A stretch of 64,000 nucleotides of DNA, taken from NCBI RefSeq assembly GCF_029852145.1, contig NC_079973.1, positions 11,800,385 through 11,864,384 of the forward strand, read 5' to 3'. Shown here piece by piece: positions 1 to 10,826 of this stretch (position 1 is the stretch's first letter; every line of letters begins with the position of its first letter). The translations under genes were made by a program, and so were the position numbers. Below the pieces are notes generated by a model. That model saw only the letters and a program-made list of their open reading frames with translations, did no database searches and was not told where the DNA came from. This DNA comes from Microplitis mediator. Lineage: Eukaryota; Arthropoda; Insecta; Hymenoptera; Braconidae.

Positions 1-62
1 GTCGTAGTTCATAAACTTTCCAAATTATTGCCTTAAAATTGAAATTGTTATTTATTTTATAG

Positions 63-414
63 AACAGTCGTTGACGTCAAAGGCAAATCGGATCCTCAAA
101 AAAGTTATAATAATATTCCCGACTCAGAAAGTTATTCACGAGTGATGCTAACTCATTCGAATGTTACTGACGATGTCGGACAAAGTACGATTCCGTACTT
201 TGATATTCAGCCAGTCTTCCCAATACCTAGAGTCGCATTGGACGGGATTGGGCTTTACCACCGCGGCAACGGAGAATCTGGAGGATTTTTGAGTCTTAAA
301 GTTATCACTCACGACATTTCAAAATATTTGAATCCTGATATGAAATCGGGCATGTTAACTACTGAAGAAATAAAGGACATTGAAGAGGAGATGGAGTTTT
401 CAGAACTGGAATAA
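63..414 (+). CDS. Terminal exon of an unidentified protein
   Basis: An acceptor (TTTATTTTATAG, AG at 61-62) is followed by an open frame of about 116 codons starting at the second base of the exon and ending in TAA at 412-414. The composition is clearly protein-like and differs from the AT-rich surroundings. The residues include IPYFDIQPVFPIPRVALDGI, then LYHRGNGESGGF, and an acidic tail EEIKDIEEEMEFSELE. I see no transmembrane segment, zinc ligand pattern or homeodomain, and I do not recognise the family. Upstream exons must lie before base 1. The stop overlaps an AATAAA-like string. That this is a real last exon is well supported by acceptor plus frame; function is unknown. Confidence 0.7.
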
Positions 415-590
415 ATGTTTCTGCATTAGTTCACAATTAAAGTAATTTTAAACCAAAATTACTTGTAATCTTGCATTGGATGTTAACTGATCTCTCATTA
501 AATTTTTGAACAAAAAATTTGATAAATTTTCAATTATTACCATAATTTTAAAATGATATTCAAGCAGCTCTCAAAATACATGATTTTTTT
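415..590. other. Presumed 3' UTR and AT-rich spacer
   Basis: AT-rich sequence after the stop codon of the first exon. It holds no further open frame and ends where a TTCCCGC-family repeat begins. Confidence 0.4.
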
Positions 591-960
<370 letters not shown>

Positions 961-1347
961 TGTAATATACTATTTTTCATACCGATGCCAAAAGTTCGAA
1001 TTCTGTCCCTAATTCGCGGGATGAAAGTGTTACATTTTAGCCCGAATAATAAAATTTAAAAAAAAGATAACCAGCTAAATATAAAAAAAAAAGTTATGTT
1101 TTTTCCCGGCTGTCAAACTTCATTGACAAGTTCAACCTACCCCAAGCTAATCCGTTACGTACTTGTTCACAATATCATATGTAAAGTGAAATTGAAATTT
1201 TATGGTATTGTAATTCCTCAATATTATGATATTTTTATAGTGAAGTATATTTATAAATAAATTAATAGAAAAAATTATTTTGTTTAATGATCTATCTCGT
1301 CTTTTTTAACATATAATAATAATTATTAATTGTAAGATTATCAATTT

Positions 1348-1910
1348 TAGGGCTTCACTCAAGATCGAGATTGTATTGGTCTTGTCTTGACCTCGTCTCG
1401 ATTTGTCAAGACAAGACCAAGACGATATTATAGATCGCAATTCAAGACCAAGACCAATATCATTAAAAACATCTCGCTAAGTCTTGACAAGACATAAAAA
1501 AATAAGTATAAGTATATGAGAATTACTTGTAATAAGACTCCATGCTTTCAGAAAGATTATTAATTAATTATAATAATGTTTATTGGGTTAAAAAGTTAAA
1601 ACATTTTAGAAGTACTTGAAGCGATCAAGTATATTTATATAAGATTTAAAAAATAATAAATTTTTCCTTTATTGAAAAAAAAATTCTCAACTGTGTGTTG
1701 TATTATGACTGATATTAAGAAAATTTCAGGTTATTGAAGACCAAGACGAGATCTTGACGAGACAATACAAGACAATATTATTAATAACTTATTTTTCGAA
1801 ATCGATGCAAGACTTACATTTTGAAGTCAAGATCAAGACGAGATCAAAGCTTTCGAGATCAAGACAAGACTTTCCCAATCTTGTCTTGTCTCGGCTCGAG
1901 TGAAGCCCTA
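1348..1910. mobile_element. hAT-type MITE, 563 bp, with 8-bp target duplication
   Basis: The ends are inverted repeats TAGGGCTTCACTC / GAGTGAAGCCCTA. Both sides carry the same 8 bp, ATCAATTT (1340-1347 and 1911-1918). TAGGG ends with an 8-bp duplication are the signature of hAT transposons. No transposase is present. The interior is densely filled with CAAGAC / GTCTTG words in both orientations, reminiscent of the subterminal binding-site arrays of hAT elements. Confidence 0.88.
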
Positions 1911-2448
1911 ATCAATTTACATTTTTCGAATTTTACGTCACTCAAAATCATTGATTTTATTGCATCCAGCATTACATTTGAATCGTTTATTTGAGAATCC
2001 CCATAAGTCATGTTATTTACGAAATTTTGCCTCTCTGTATATCTTTCGACTTTTTACCAAATCTTTTTTGGCTTCTCGATCCTTCCTATCTCTGAACTTC
2101 CTCAGTTTTTTTTTTCACTTCTTTTCTCGCTGCTCTACATTTCTCGTTGAACCATTTTTTCCCTCTTTTCTTCTCAATAAGACAATTTATAGATAAATTG
2201 AGAAAAATATAGATAGCCCGAACCTTGGTCAAGTTCAAAGATGAGCCCCATCGGTCGATTAGTTTAGCAATTGTGGGTGTTTAAAATTTATTTTGATTTT
2301 CATAAAATTGAGTTTTCTGGCTTTACCCTTAAATAACTTTTGAACCGAAAATGATAATTTCGTAAAAAGTATCTAAAAATTTGGACGATTAGCTTTACTT
2401 TTCACTGTAATACTTGATTTTTTTAAACATCTCTTCTAACAATTTGAT
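1911..2448. other. AT-rich spacer with pyrimidine tract
   Basis: About 2050-2180 is strongly pyrimidine-rich and gives a low-complexity open frame. I see no gene. Around 2220-2420 the text resembles other repeat edges but has no clear partner. Confidence 0.3.
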
Positions 2449-3383
2449 CCCGAGTCAAAATTATAACAGTAGTTTGAGCCTCCAAAGCCTCAGTTATTTT
2501 GATGTTGGGCTTGCCGCTGAATGTAATATGTTATTCAAGTCCTCAATACCCTAAACGAAGCGCATGGAAGACTTGATCACCTTTTTAAAAACAATTTTAA
2601 CCCTCAATGGCCTACCATACTTTTAACCTGTAACTTCGAGTGAACCCAATTCTTTAGTATGATATTATTGTTATAATAATATTTGCGTTCTAAATACATA
2701 AAGATATTTCCAACTGATCGTGAGCATCCAAGTAGCAGTGCGGCAGTGGTTGTGCTTCATATTCGTAAGGTCGTGGTTTCGAATCCCGGCGGCAGCAAAT
2801 TAGTTTTCAATAGTTTTTTTAAAATTCTTCGGCAGTTTCCGTTTTCCAATACATCGTTTGTATTTATTGGTCACATATAATAATTAATTAATCATATATT
2901 AATAAGTCAGAGGCTCTAATTATTTAATTCGAATTTCGAATGGCATAGTTCTATTCTATTCGAACGCCTACTCGTATAACTTTAGCTATTATTATTAATA
3001 TTTTAAATTTTATTATTTTTCAACTCACAACAAAACATTTATTACTAAGAAATTATTTTTGAAATTTCTAAATTTCAAATTTCTTTCGATCATGGTGGCC
3101 ATTTCTAATAAGTGGTCCCCTTTTCCCTTCTGTTTCTTTACCAGTTGTACACGATCCGATGAGAGTCTTTCTCGATCTATAAATTTAGGCTCTGGACGCT
3201 TATTTTACCTTTTTAAAAAGATGATTTGAACCTAAACTTGGTAAAAGCGGGCAAAATTACCATATTTAGGTTCAAATCACCTTTTTAATGCATGGATCTT
3301 CATATTCTAAAAAGATGATTCGAACCTCTTTACTCTCGTGTAGGATTTGGAGGCTCAAATCACCTTTTTAATTTTGACTCGGG
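2449..3383. mobile_element. CCCGGG-family MITE, copy 1
   Basis: Terminal inverted repeats CCCGAGTCAAAATTA / TAATTTTGACTCGGG, followed by a shared subterminal block (TTTGAGCCTCC / GGAGGCTCAAA). The 2 bp on both sides read AT, where other family members have TA. The right half carries repeated AGATGATTTGAACCTAAA-like words in both orientations. No coding capacity is visible. Confidence 0.75.
2729..2800 (+). repeat. tRNA-like (Pol III A/B box) segment inside a MITE
   Basis: TGCGGCAGTGG (2739-2749) resembles a tRNA A box, and GGTTTCGAATCCC about 35 bp downstream resembles a B box with one extra T. The T-loop insertion means it is not a functional tRNA. It is probably a SINE-like or pseudo-tRNA remnant. 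Confidence 0.4.
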
Positions 3384-3818
3384 ATGATATCGAAAATTTC
3401 ACAAAAAATCAAAAAAGCTTTTTTTTGCAGCTTAGTCTTCGAATAACTTAAGTGTTTTTCTAATGCAACTGCAGTGTTTATGCAAGTAGCAGTGGTAGTA
3501 CATTAGAGTTATTATTATAGATTTAGATTATTTTAAAATAAAAATTAAATGCCCTGTGTCGTAGTAATCATGAGCTTTCAATGAATAGCATATATATCTA
3601 CACCATTAGAAGTGTAATCGCTCTAATTCACACGGTTAAAAATTTAACATGGTGCGTCGTGTAATTTTCATATGGGCAGTATTGAAAATTTCAACACCAA
3701 ATCACTCACATAACATCGTGAATTCAAAATTTTTTACGGTTTATCATTTTTATAATAATTGTATTATACATCCTACAATACACCACATTGGATGGTGTGA
3801 AGTCTCTGTAACTAGTCA

Positions 3819-3971
3819 CGAGATATCAAGAGTATCTTTTTCCTGCCACGTCTCGTACCACCAACGCGTATATCTTCTGTAAGGTTTTCCTGCTGGCACA
3901 GTGTTAGCCGTGACACAACTTTGATTAATGATCTCATCGGAGAGCCTTACACAGTATAATTCCCCTCTTTC
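3819..3971 (-). CDS. Exon-like open segment, unidentified
   Basis: On the minus strand 51 codons are open, ending at TGA (3816-3818). The composition is protein-like, for example VPAGKPYRRYTRWWYETWQE. GC content is higher than the flanks. Splice sites are not convincing on either side. It could be a decayed coding fragment or a chance frame in a conserved noncoding block. I do not recognise a family. Confidence 0.25.
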
Positions 3972-4590
3972 TTATACTCCACCTTTCGCTAACATACGCT
4001 ATTTTGCTTTTCTTTTCATTTTATTTTTTACGCTCTCTTCTCATTTTGATATACTTTGGCTTCATTTTTTTTATTTATTCTATTCTATCGCACTGCAACC
4101 ACTCAACTGGATATATTTACTTTTAAGAAGACATGTGAGGCAGTGAACATAAATTTCGCTTTTTTTAGAATGATAATGAATTGTATTGAACAAAATTTCC
4201 TTTAAAACTTTAAAGAAGGACTTGAAATTAATAATAAGTTTACACACTACCAAAATAAATTAATATCAACTCTTCATTTCCAATCATTACATTACTTGAG
4301 TTCCGTAAAATCAAGAATGTCGTTTTTGTAAAAAAAAAAAACGGGCTCGAGTACGAACTATCAAATATACACTACTGGAAAAAATTAAAGGACCAAAAAA
4401 AAATTCCAAATTTTTGGGCGATTTTCAACAGACCGTAACTTCGAGAAAAATGGTCGTACAAAAAATGAAAAAAAAGGAAATTGTAGCTCCAAGTATCTAC
4501 TTTTTGGGTTAGAACTTCAAAATTTTTTAGCGTCAGCTGTTTTTGATTAATCTTAGAAAAACCAATGACAAAAAAATTAAATATTTTTTT

Positions 4591-4728
4591 AACTTCCCGC
4601 TAAGAAAATTGCAAATTTTCAAAAAAGGGAAGTTATTGGTTTCGGTCCGATTTTCGAAAATCGAGTTTTCATCAGATGTCGACGTTTTGAGGTCCTAGGA
4701 AGCTATTCTGACTATTCCCGGGTGGACG

Positions 4729-4776
<48 letters not shown>

Positions 4777-5250
4777 CTTTTTTTTGTCCGACGATATCTT
4801 TGGAACGGATGAACCGATTTGAACGTACTTGGTGGCGATCGAAAGAGCTCACCAAAACTTAGTCTTGATTAGATTTTGGGGTAAATCGGTCATGTAGTTT
4901 ACAAGTTATACAAAGAATAAGAATTAAAATTTTTTTTTTTATTTTAGTTTTTTATTGATTTCTCAGAAACGACTTATACGATCAACTTCAAAATCTAATC
5001 AGCTCGAGAACTCAATAAAACACGTCGATTGCCGCCTCAACCATCAAAATCGGTCAATTAATTCCTGAGATATCGTGGGAGAAAGAAATGCTAAAATCGG
5101 TTTTTTTTTAAACAATGGCACATTAAAGTATTTTCGAGCTCGAAGAGCTCGAAAATGTATCCACAACAATGTTTTCGAGCTCGAAGAGCTCGAAAACAGC
5201 GGGAAGTTTTGGGGCTGGCCCGCAGGGTCAACCGATAGACAGATTTTTTT
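4591..5250 (+). repeat. TTCCCGC-family repeat, copy 2 (most complete)
   Basis: Opens with AACTTCCCGCT and reaches an inverted AGCGGGAAGTT at 5198-5208, so the family may have 11-bp inverted ends. The sequence after it (CCCGCAGGGTCAACCGATAG) recurs in copies 4 and 5. Between are repeated blocks on the theme TCAAAATCGGTcaATTAAT followed by GAGATATCG, and two tandem copies of TTTTCGAGCTCGAAGAGC. Confidence 0.8.
4732..4774. repeat. (GT)n microsatellite
   Basis: About 21 GT units at the family-typical position within the TTCCCGC repeat. Confidence 0.95.
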
Positions 5251-6064
5251 ATTTGATTTTTTTTGGTCTACGGGCGTGAAAAAGAATTTTTCTCGATTAA
5301 CCACTATAAGGATCGGATACCTTTACTATTTAGCTTTAATTTCGTTTTTTATGGACCTTGATACGTCCATTTCTCGCCGAGATATCGGTCTTCAAATGGA
5401 AAAGGATCCTTTTGTCTTTGATTATCTATATCTCAGAAACCAATGATCGCACAGAAAGTTAATGGTGGGTTTTAAAAACTTGAATGAATTCCCTTCAACG
5501 ATTAGCCATTGCTTTTTCGGAAAAAATTTTACCTTATCGTCACATGAATTTAAAAATGCAACAAAAAAAGGGCTTTTGTTGGTTTCTTGGAAAATCGAGC
5601 GCTGAAACAAAAATATTGTGGAAATCGATAATGTTGAGTGTGCATTTTACAGTTCAATATGTCCACAAAGACCCTACAAAGAGCCAGATTAATTCAACCA
5701 GCCGTTTTTTTGTTTCACTCGATCAAATTTTCGAAAAAATTAAAGGATCACGTATTTTGCTCTAAAAAGCTCATAATCTTTAACAAAATGAAAAAAAAAA
5801 TTTTTTTCGGAGCTTTGTCAACATTTTTATTGCAGACAGTGCTTAAATTTTCAAAAACGAAAAAAGTTTTTTTTCAAAACGAAAATTTCGAAAAAAAAAA
5901 AATTTTTTTTTTAAATTTTTTCTTGGAATAACTTTAGAAAATTTTAAAAACCAACAAATGTTTTTTTATTTCTTGTACGACCATTTCTCTCGAAATTATG
6001 GCGTGTTGAAAATTGCCCAAGAATTTGGAATGTTTTTTTGTTCCTTTAATTTTTTCCTGTAGTG

Positions 6065-7189
6065 TATATGCAGAAATTTTTACGTCTTAAAAGCCATCAA
6101 AATTGATTAATTCTTTTGATAGATATGAAAATTTCACATTTATCTACTACTCACACATCCACAGTTACGACCCTTAAAACAATAAGTTTCCTTAGACCTC
6201 AAAAAGTCAACTTGTGTTCAAAGCTCGATTTTGGAAATTTGAACCAAGAACAAGAACTAGATTTTCTTTTTTTTTTTTTACTTTTGCTGAGAAAATTCTC
6301 AAGTTTTTACGAAAAGAATGAGTCTGATTGCTTCTTGTTATAATGGCTCTTAAAATTATATTACAGGAGTAAAAAAATGAATATTTTCATAAAATGAATC
6401 GAAGGTTTCGAACTTTAAAACTCAAGATCTATTCATTGAAATTACAATAGTCAGAGTTTGTTCATCTACTTTTATGCAAGAATAAATTAAATTAGTTTGT
6501 GTACAGATATCTTGCGGGATATTGGACACAATAATCATAAAAATTACATATTTCTTAGACCTGTATGAAAAGTCATCTTTATATTCATTGCATCTAACAA
6601 TATTAACTCATAAAATTATCGACCATCATTCTCATATTTTTTTCTATGGGTGCGTCATTACTGTTATTGGAATTTTTTGCTTGTGTAGTTATAAGTTATC
6701 GATAGTTCTTATAAATGTTAATCGGTATCTTCAAAAATTCTAATAAGTGCTTTTATGAGAATAGAGTGAACCATAACTAAATTCAACTGCCTACTTTGAT
6801 TTATTGTCGATTTTTACTAGTAATATATTTTTTTTTTTTTTTTTTTTTTGAAGAATGGAGGAAAGATTGAGTCTGAGTCCTTTGAGCCAACAAGAATCAA
6901 CACTTTCTGATAACACTTATAATGACATCTATACATAACACTGAAATTAACTGCAGAAGCGACTGTACCGACAGAATCAATACTATTTTTAAACAGGTTA
7001 TTTAAGATTAAGATAGCATTGTAGCTTGATCAAAAAGAGACTGAAAACATCGATTGCGGGTAAGTTAGATTTCAATATTTTCTTTTATGTTCAGACTATA
7101 ATACTATAATCATTATAAAGAGCACAAGTTACTAGTAACCTATAATACCAACGAAATTTGAATATCTTCAAGAGTATTAATACTCTTTT
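6065..7189. other. Gene-free AT-rich stretch
   Basis: A 73-codon open frame at 6522-6743 is hydrophobic but AT-driven, with no supporting splice or homology evidence. A T run of about 27 lies at 6823-6849. Nothing else is recognised. Confidence 0.4.
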
Positions 7190-7445
7190 ATTTCCCGCTA
7201 AGAAATTGAAAATTTTCAAAATTAAAGAAAGTTATTGGTTTTGGTCCGATTTTTGAAAATCGAGCTTTCAAAATATTTCGACGCTTTGAGGTCCTTGGAA
7301 ACTATTCTGTCTAATTTCAAGATGATGTATGTATGTACCTATGCACGTAAGTATGTAAATATTCTATAATTTTTAAACGGATCAACCGATTTAGACTCAG
7401 TTTTTCTATTGTTGTAGATACGTGGAATTGCAAACTATGCTTACA
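7190..7445 (+). repeat. TTCCCGC-family repeat, copy 3 (truncated)
   Basis: Starts TTTCCCGCTAAGAAATTGA and retains GGTCCGATTTTTGAAAATCG and TTTGAGGTCCTTGGAAAC. It fades out after a GTATGTA-rich tract where other copies carry the TG run. Confidence 0.75.
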
Positions 7446-7637
7446 GCGGTATTGTAATATCACTCGGGATGTGTTTATATATGATGCTTAGATGAATTGA
7501 GCACAAAAATTTAAACTTCATGTATATGATGATGTTCACACATGAATTTCATTTCCACGTACAAGTAAAAAAGTTTGTATGTCTTCATATATGTTCATAT
7601 CTGACCATATCTGATCTTACACGAGTTGAACATCATG

Positions 7638-8668
7638 CACTGAGAAAAAAATTTTCTCCTGACAACTAAATTTTAGTTATGACAAAAAAATGATTTGATT
7701 GCCCATTGCCAATCATATATTTGGTTGTTTTAACTAAATCTTTTGTAATCCACCAACAAAACAAATTATTAGAAACTAAAATATTTAGTAAAGATAATTA
7801 CGCGTTTAGTAGCAAGCATAAAATCAAATTGATTACCTGTAGAGTTTATAAAGTAGTCATAATGAAATGTACGAGTGATCATTATAGAGAATGAGTTATT
7901 AATAATAATTAAATATTATTTTGAAATGACAGAATATTTATTTAACAGTTCAATTAATGCATATTTAGATAAATAATTTATTTTCGTACTTTTTTTTATT
8001 ACGTATTTTTTATTACGTACTTTTTTTCGTACTATGAAAAAAAAATGTTCAGGAAAAATATTAATATTAAACATTAATGTCATAGTGTAATACAGGATAC
8101 CCCTATATTACTATCAAAAGTTTTTAGCGGATACCTCGTCCCATAAATACTTCAAGCTCGGAATATAAAAACTCTGAAATAAGTATCTTACCAGGGACAC
8201 CACAAATGGTGGACGCGATCTAGTGGCGAGCACCGAACTACTCCAGCTGCTGCTGCCTAACACCATAACTTTTAAATCAATAATCATTAGGTTCAAATAT
8301 ATATTTATTAACCTCGAATAAATATATATATTTATTCTAAATGAAGATATTTTTTTGTGTCTAATTAATATTTATTAGAGTTTTTTTAAATTTATAATAA
8401 TATTTTGCTCTAATATTTGGATTTGTTAACACTACAAAATAGTTTAGTTATCCATTAAATAAATATTTTCTTAACTCTACCAAATGATTTTATTATCTTA
8501 GAGAGAACAATATTAATGTCAACTAAATAGAGTCTATTAAATCATTTGTTAAAAATGATGAAATAGATTATATTGACGTAATAAAATTTAGCTGTCCCAA
8601 ATAAATTTTAGTTTAATAGAATTCAACAAAACCAATTTAATTGTCCAAAGAAAAATTTTTTCTCAGTG
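7638..8668. mobile_element. CACTGAGAAAAA-ended MITE, copy 1
   Basis: Ends CACTGAGAAAAAAATTTTC and GAAAAATTTTTTCTCAGTG are near-perfect inverted repeats. The interior carries AACTAAAT / ATTTAGTT words in both orientations. A conserved segment at about 8158-8270 has a second copy at 29773. Relatives with CACTgAGAG or CACTAAAA ends are at 30670 and 62142. Confidence 0.75.
8158..8270. repeat. Conserved GC-rich repeat segment (partner at 29773)
   Basis: Shares CCAGGGACAC, CGCGATCT.GTGGCGA, CGAACTACTCC and GCTGCTGCCTA with 29773-29882, in the same order and orientation. A one-base indel between copies breaks any common reading frame, so it is unlikely to be coding. Confidence 0.65.
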
Positions 8669-8714
8669 TCTAAAATTTTTTTATGTTCGTCTATATATGA
8701 TCATACATGACCAT

Positions 8715-9956
8715 TAGGGTGAGCCAAAGAAACCAACCTATCGAATCTATGTTTTCAAAAGGACCTATATATCGAGAAAAAAATTCTCCAATTGGGCAAA
8801 ATTTTTAGCTCAATTTTGAAAGGTGTCGGTGGCCATTTGAAATTTTCCATTTAAATAACATGCAAAAAAATTTTTTTTGATTAAAAATATTATAACTTTT
8901 GAACCGTGTAAGATAAAAATTCGGCTCTAGAATATTCTTGTAGGGCATTAAATTTCTTGAAAAAAAGTCCTGGGAGTTGAATTTGTAAACTTGATATTTC
9001 GTATACTAACAGGCCATCAAAGTCTAGAGTAAATAGAATCATACAAATTTAAGGCTTTATTATTAAAAATATCAATACTACGAGAAACTTTATTCTACAT
9101 ACAGTGTAATGAAATTACCAACAATATCCACGTTCACGGAAAAAAATTAATCGTGAATGCAACATGATGCAGTCTTGGTAAATAAACATGATGAAATCAT
9201 GTTGCATTCACATGATTTGTCATGTTTCGGCTACATGATAATCATGTTGCGGTAACATGAGAAAATCATGTGAATGCAACATGATTTGTCATGTTTCGGC
9301 TACATGACAATATGTGGCAGCAACATGATTATCATGTGAATGCCACATGATTTTCTCATGTTACCGCAACATGATTATCATGTAGCCGAAACATGACAAA
9401 TCATGTGAATGCCACATGATTTTCTCATGTTACCGCAACATGATTATCATGTAGCCGAAACATGACAAATCATGTGAATGCAACATGATTTTATCATGTT
9501 TATTTACCAAGACTGCATCATGTTGCATTCACGATTAATTTTTTTCCGTGTTGTAACAAATAATATTTTGTTATCGATCACAATAAAAGAAAAGTATTTG
9601 GAAAATCCAAATAAAGCCGTAAATTTGTATGATTCTGTTTACTCTAGACTTTGATAGCCTGTTAGTATACGAAATATCAAGTTTACAAATTCGACTCCCA
9701 GGACTTTATTTTAAGAAATTTAATACCCTACAAGAATATTCTAGAGCCGAATTTTTGTCTCACATGGTTCAAAAGTTATAACAGTTTTAATCAAAAAAAA
9801 TTTTTTTGCATGTTATTTAAATGGGAAATTTCAAATGACTACCGACACCTTTTAAAATTGAGCTAAAAATTTTGCCTAATGGGAGAATTTTTTTCTCGAT
9901 ATATAGGTCCTTTTTAAAACGTAAATTCGATAGGTTGGTTTTTTTGGCTCACCCTA
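8715..9956. mobile_element. hAT-type foldback element with 8-bp duplication
   Basis: Ends TAGGGTGAGCC / GGCTCACCCTA, flanked on both sides by ATGACCAT (8707-8714 and 9957-9964), a perfect 8-bp duplication. The two arms are inverted copies of each other for about 400 bp, with only scattered differences. A CACGGA-type element (9135-9550) sits in the middle. There is no transposase. Confidence 0.88.
9135..9550. mobile_element. CACGGA-superfamily MITE with ATCATGT array
   Basis: Long, nearly perfect inverted ends start CACGGAAAAAAATTAATCG and include GTGAATGCAACATGATGCAG. The interior is a head-to-head array of ACATGAT / ATCATGT words spaced by TTGCATTC, TTTCGGCT and TTACCGCA. The flanking dinucleotide is TT on both sides rather than TA. 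Confidence 0.85.
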
Positions 9957-9965
9957 ATGACCATA

Positions 9966-10482
9966 CACTGTAAAAAGAGCGGTGTTAAAAATGGACTCGT
10001 TTTAACTCCGCCCGGTGTAAAAATGAAATTACACCGGTGTAGGAGGAGTAATACACCGGTGTTAAAAATACCGGTGTTAAAGCGGGGTAACCGGTGTAAA
10101 ACCGGTGTAAAAGCGGGGTAATGCCGGGGTAAATTGCGTCCGCTTGGAGTATCAACTTTAAAGATTATAAAACATAAAAAATGTCAGTTCTTTATGAAAA
10201 TTAATTAAAAATATCATTTATCAACAAGTATAGTGATCGAGTAAGTAAAAATATTCACAAAATAAAATATTTTAACACCGGTAAAGAATATCTACACCGG
10301 TGGCGGCGTTATTTTAACACCGGTCTAGAATATTTACACCGGCGGCGGCGTTATTTTAACACCGGTACAGAATATTTACACCGGTGGCGGCGTTATTTTC
10401 ACACCGCTTTCGGGGGTAAACTTAACACCGATAATTTTAACACCTACACCGCTTGGACTTACCCCGGTGATTTTTTACAGTG
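9966..10482. mobile_element. ACCGGTGT-family MITE, copy 1
   Basis: Ends CACTGTAAAAA / TTTTTACAGTG with TA on both sides. Each arm is an array of ACCGGTGTAAAA or ACCGGTGTTAAAA words mixed with GGGGTAA. They surround a non-array core that includes TATAGTGATCGAGTAAGT and the word GCGGACGCAATTTAC (reverse strand). No coding frame. Confidence 0.9.
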
Positions 10483-10826
10483 TATATAATCTTATGTGGA
10501 TTGCATATCGGTTAAAAACTTTTTATGTATTTTCATATATGTTCATGTATGATCTTATATGGACTGAAAATCGAGTGAAAATACTTTATGTTGTATCATA
10601 TATGATCATACATGACCACATATGATCATACATGACCATATATGACTTTATATGATTTGTGTATAAATGAGAAGAAATTTCTTTGCCTCTATATATGGTC
10701 ATATATAAACATACATGAATCATATATGATCATATTTGATTCATATATGATCTTATATGATTCATATATGATCTTATATGGTCATATCTAATTACACATG
10801 GCCAGATATGAATTTTTCCTCCCGGG

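Larger units (their letters stand above)
4370..6064. mobile_element. Tc1-like foldback element, copy 1
   Basis: The ends are inverted: CACTACTGGAAAAAATTAAA on the left, and CCTTTAATTTTTTCCTGTAG reading to AGTG on the right, flanked by TA on both sides. Homology between arms continues inwards for well over 150 bp (GGTCGTACAA / TTGTACGACC). Short CACT ends, a TTAAAGG motif and TA duplication are typical of Tc1/mariner elements. There is no transposase frame. A TTCCCGC-family repeat is inserted in the left arm. The element at 62360 is a relative. Confidence 0.75.
7463..10826. mobile_element. ATATATGATCATA-array element, split by three insertions
   Basis: The host sequence appears in four pieces: 7463-7637, 8669-8714, 9957-9965 and 10483-10826. 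All are made of words such as ATATATGATCATACATGACC and TTCATATATG. The right end reads CCTCCCGGG and the left CTCGGGATG, a weak match to the CCCGGG family. Three later elements (7638-8668, 8715-9956 and 9966-10482) interrupt it. Outer ends are uncertain; the array and the interruptions are plain. Confidence 0.6.

Noticed and set aside
6522..6743. Small transmembrane protein of 73 codons
   Set aside because: Hydrophobic residues follow from T-rich sequence; no conserved motif or splice context.
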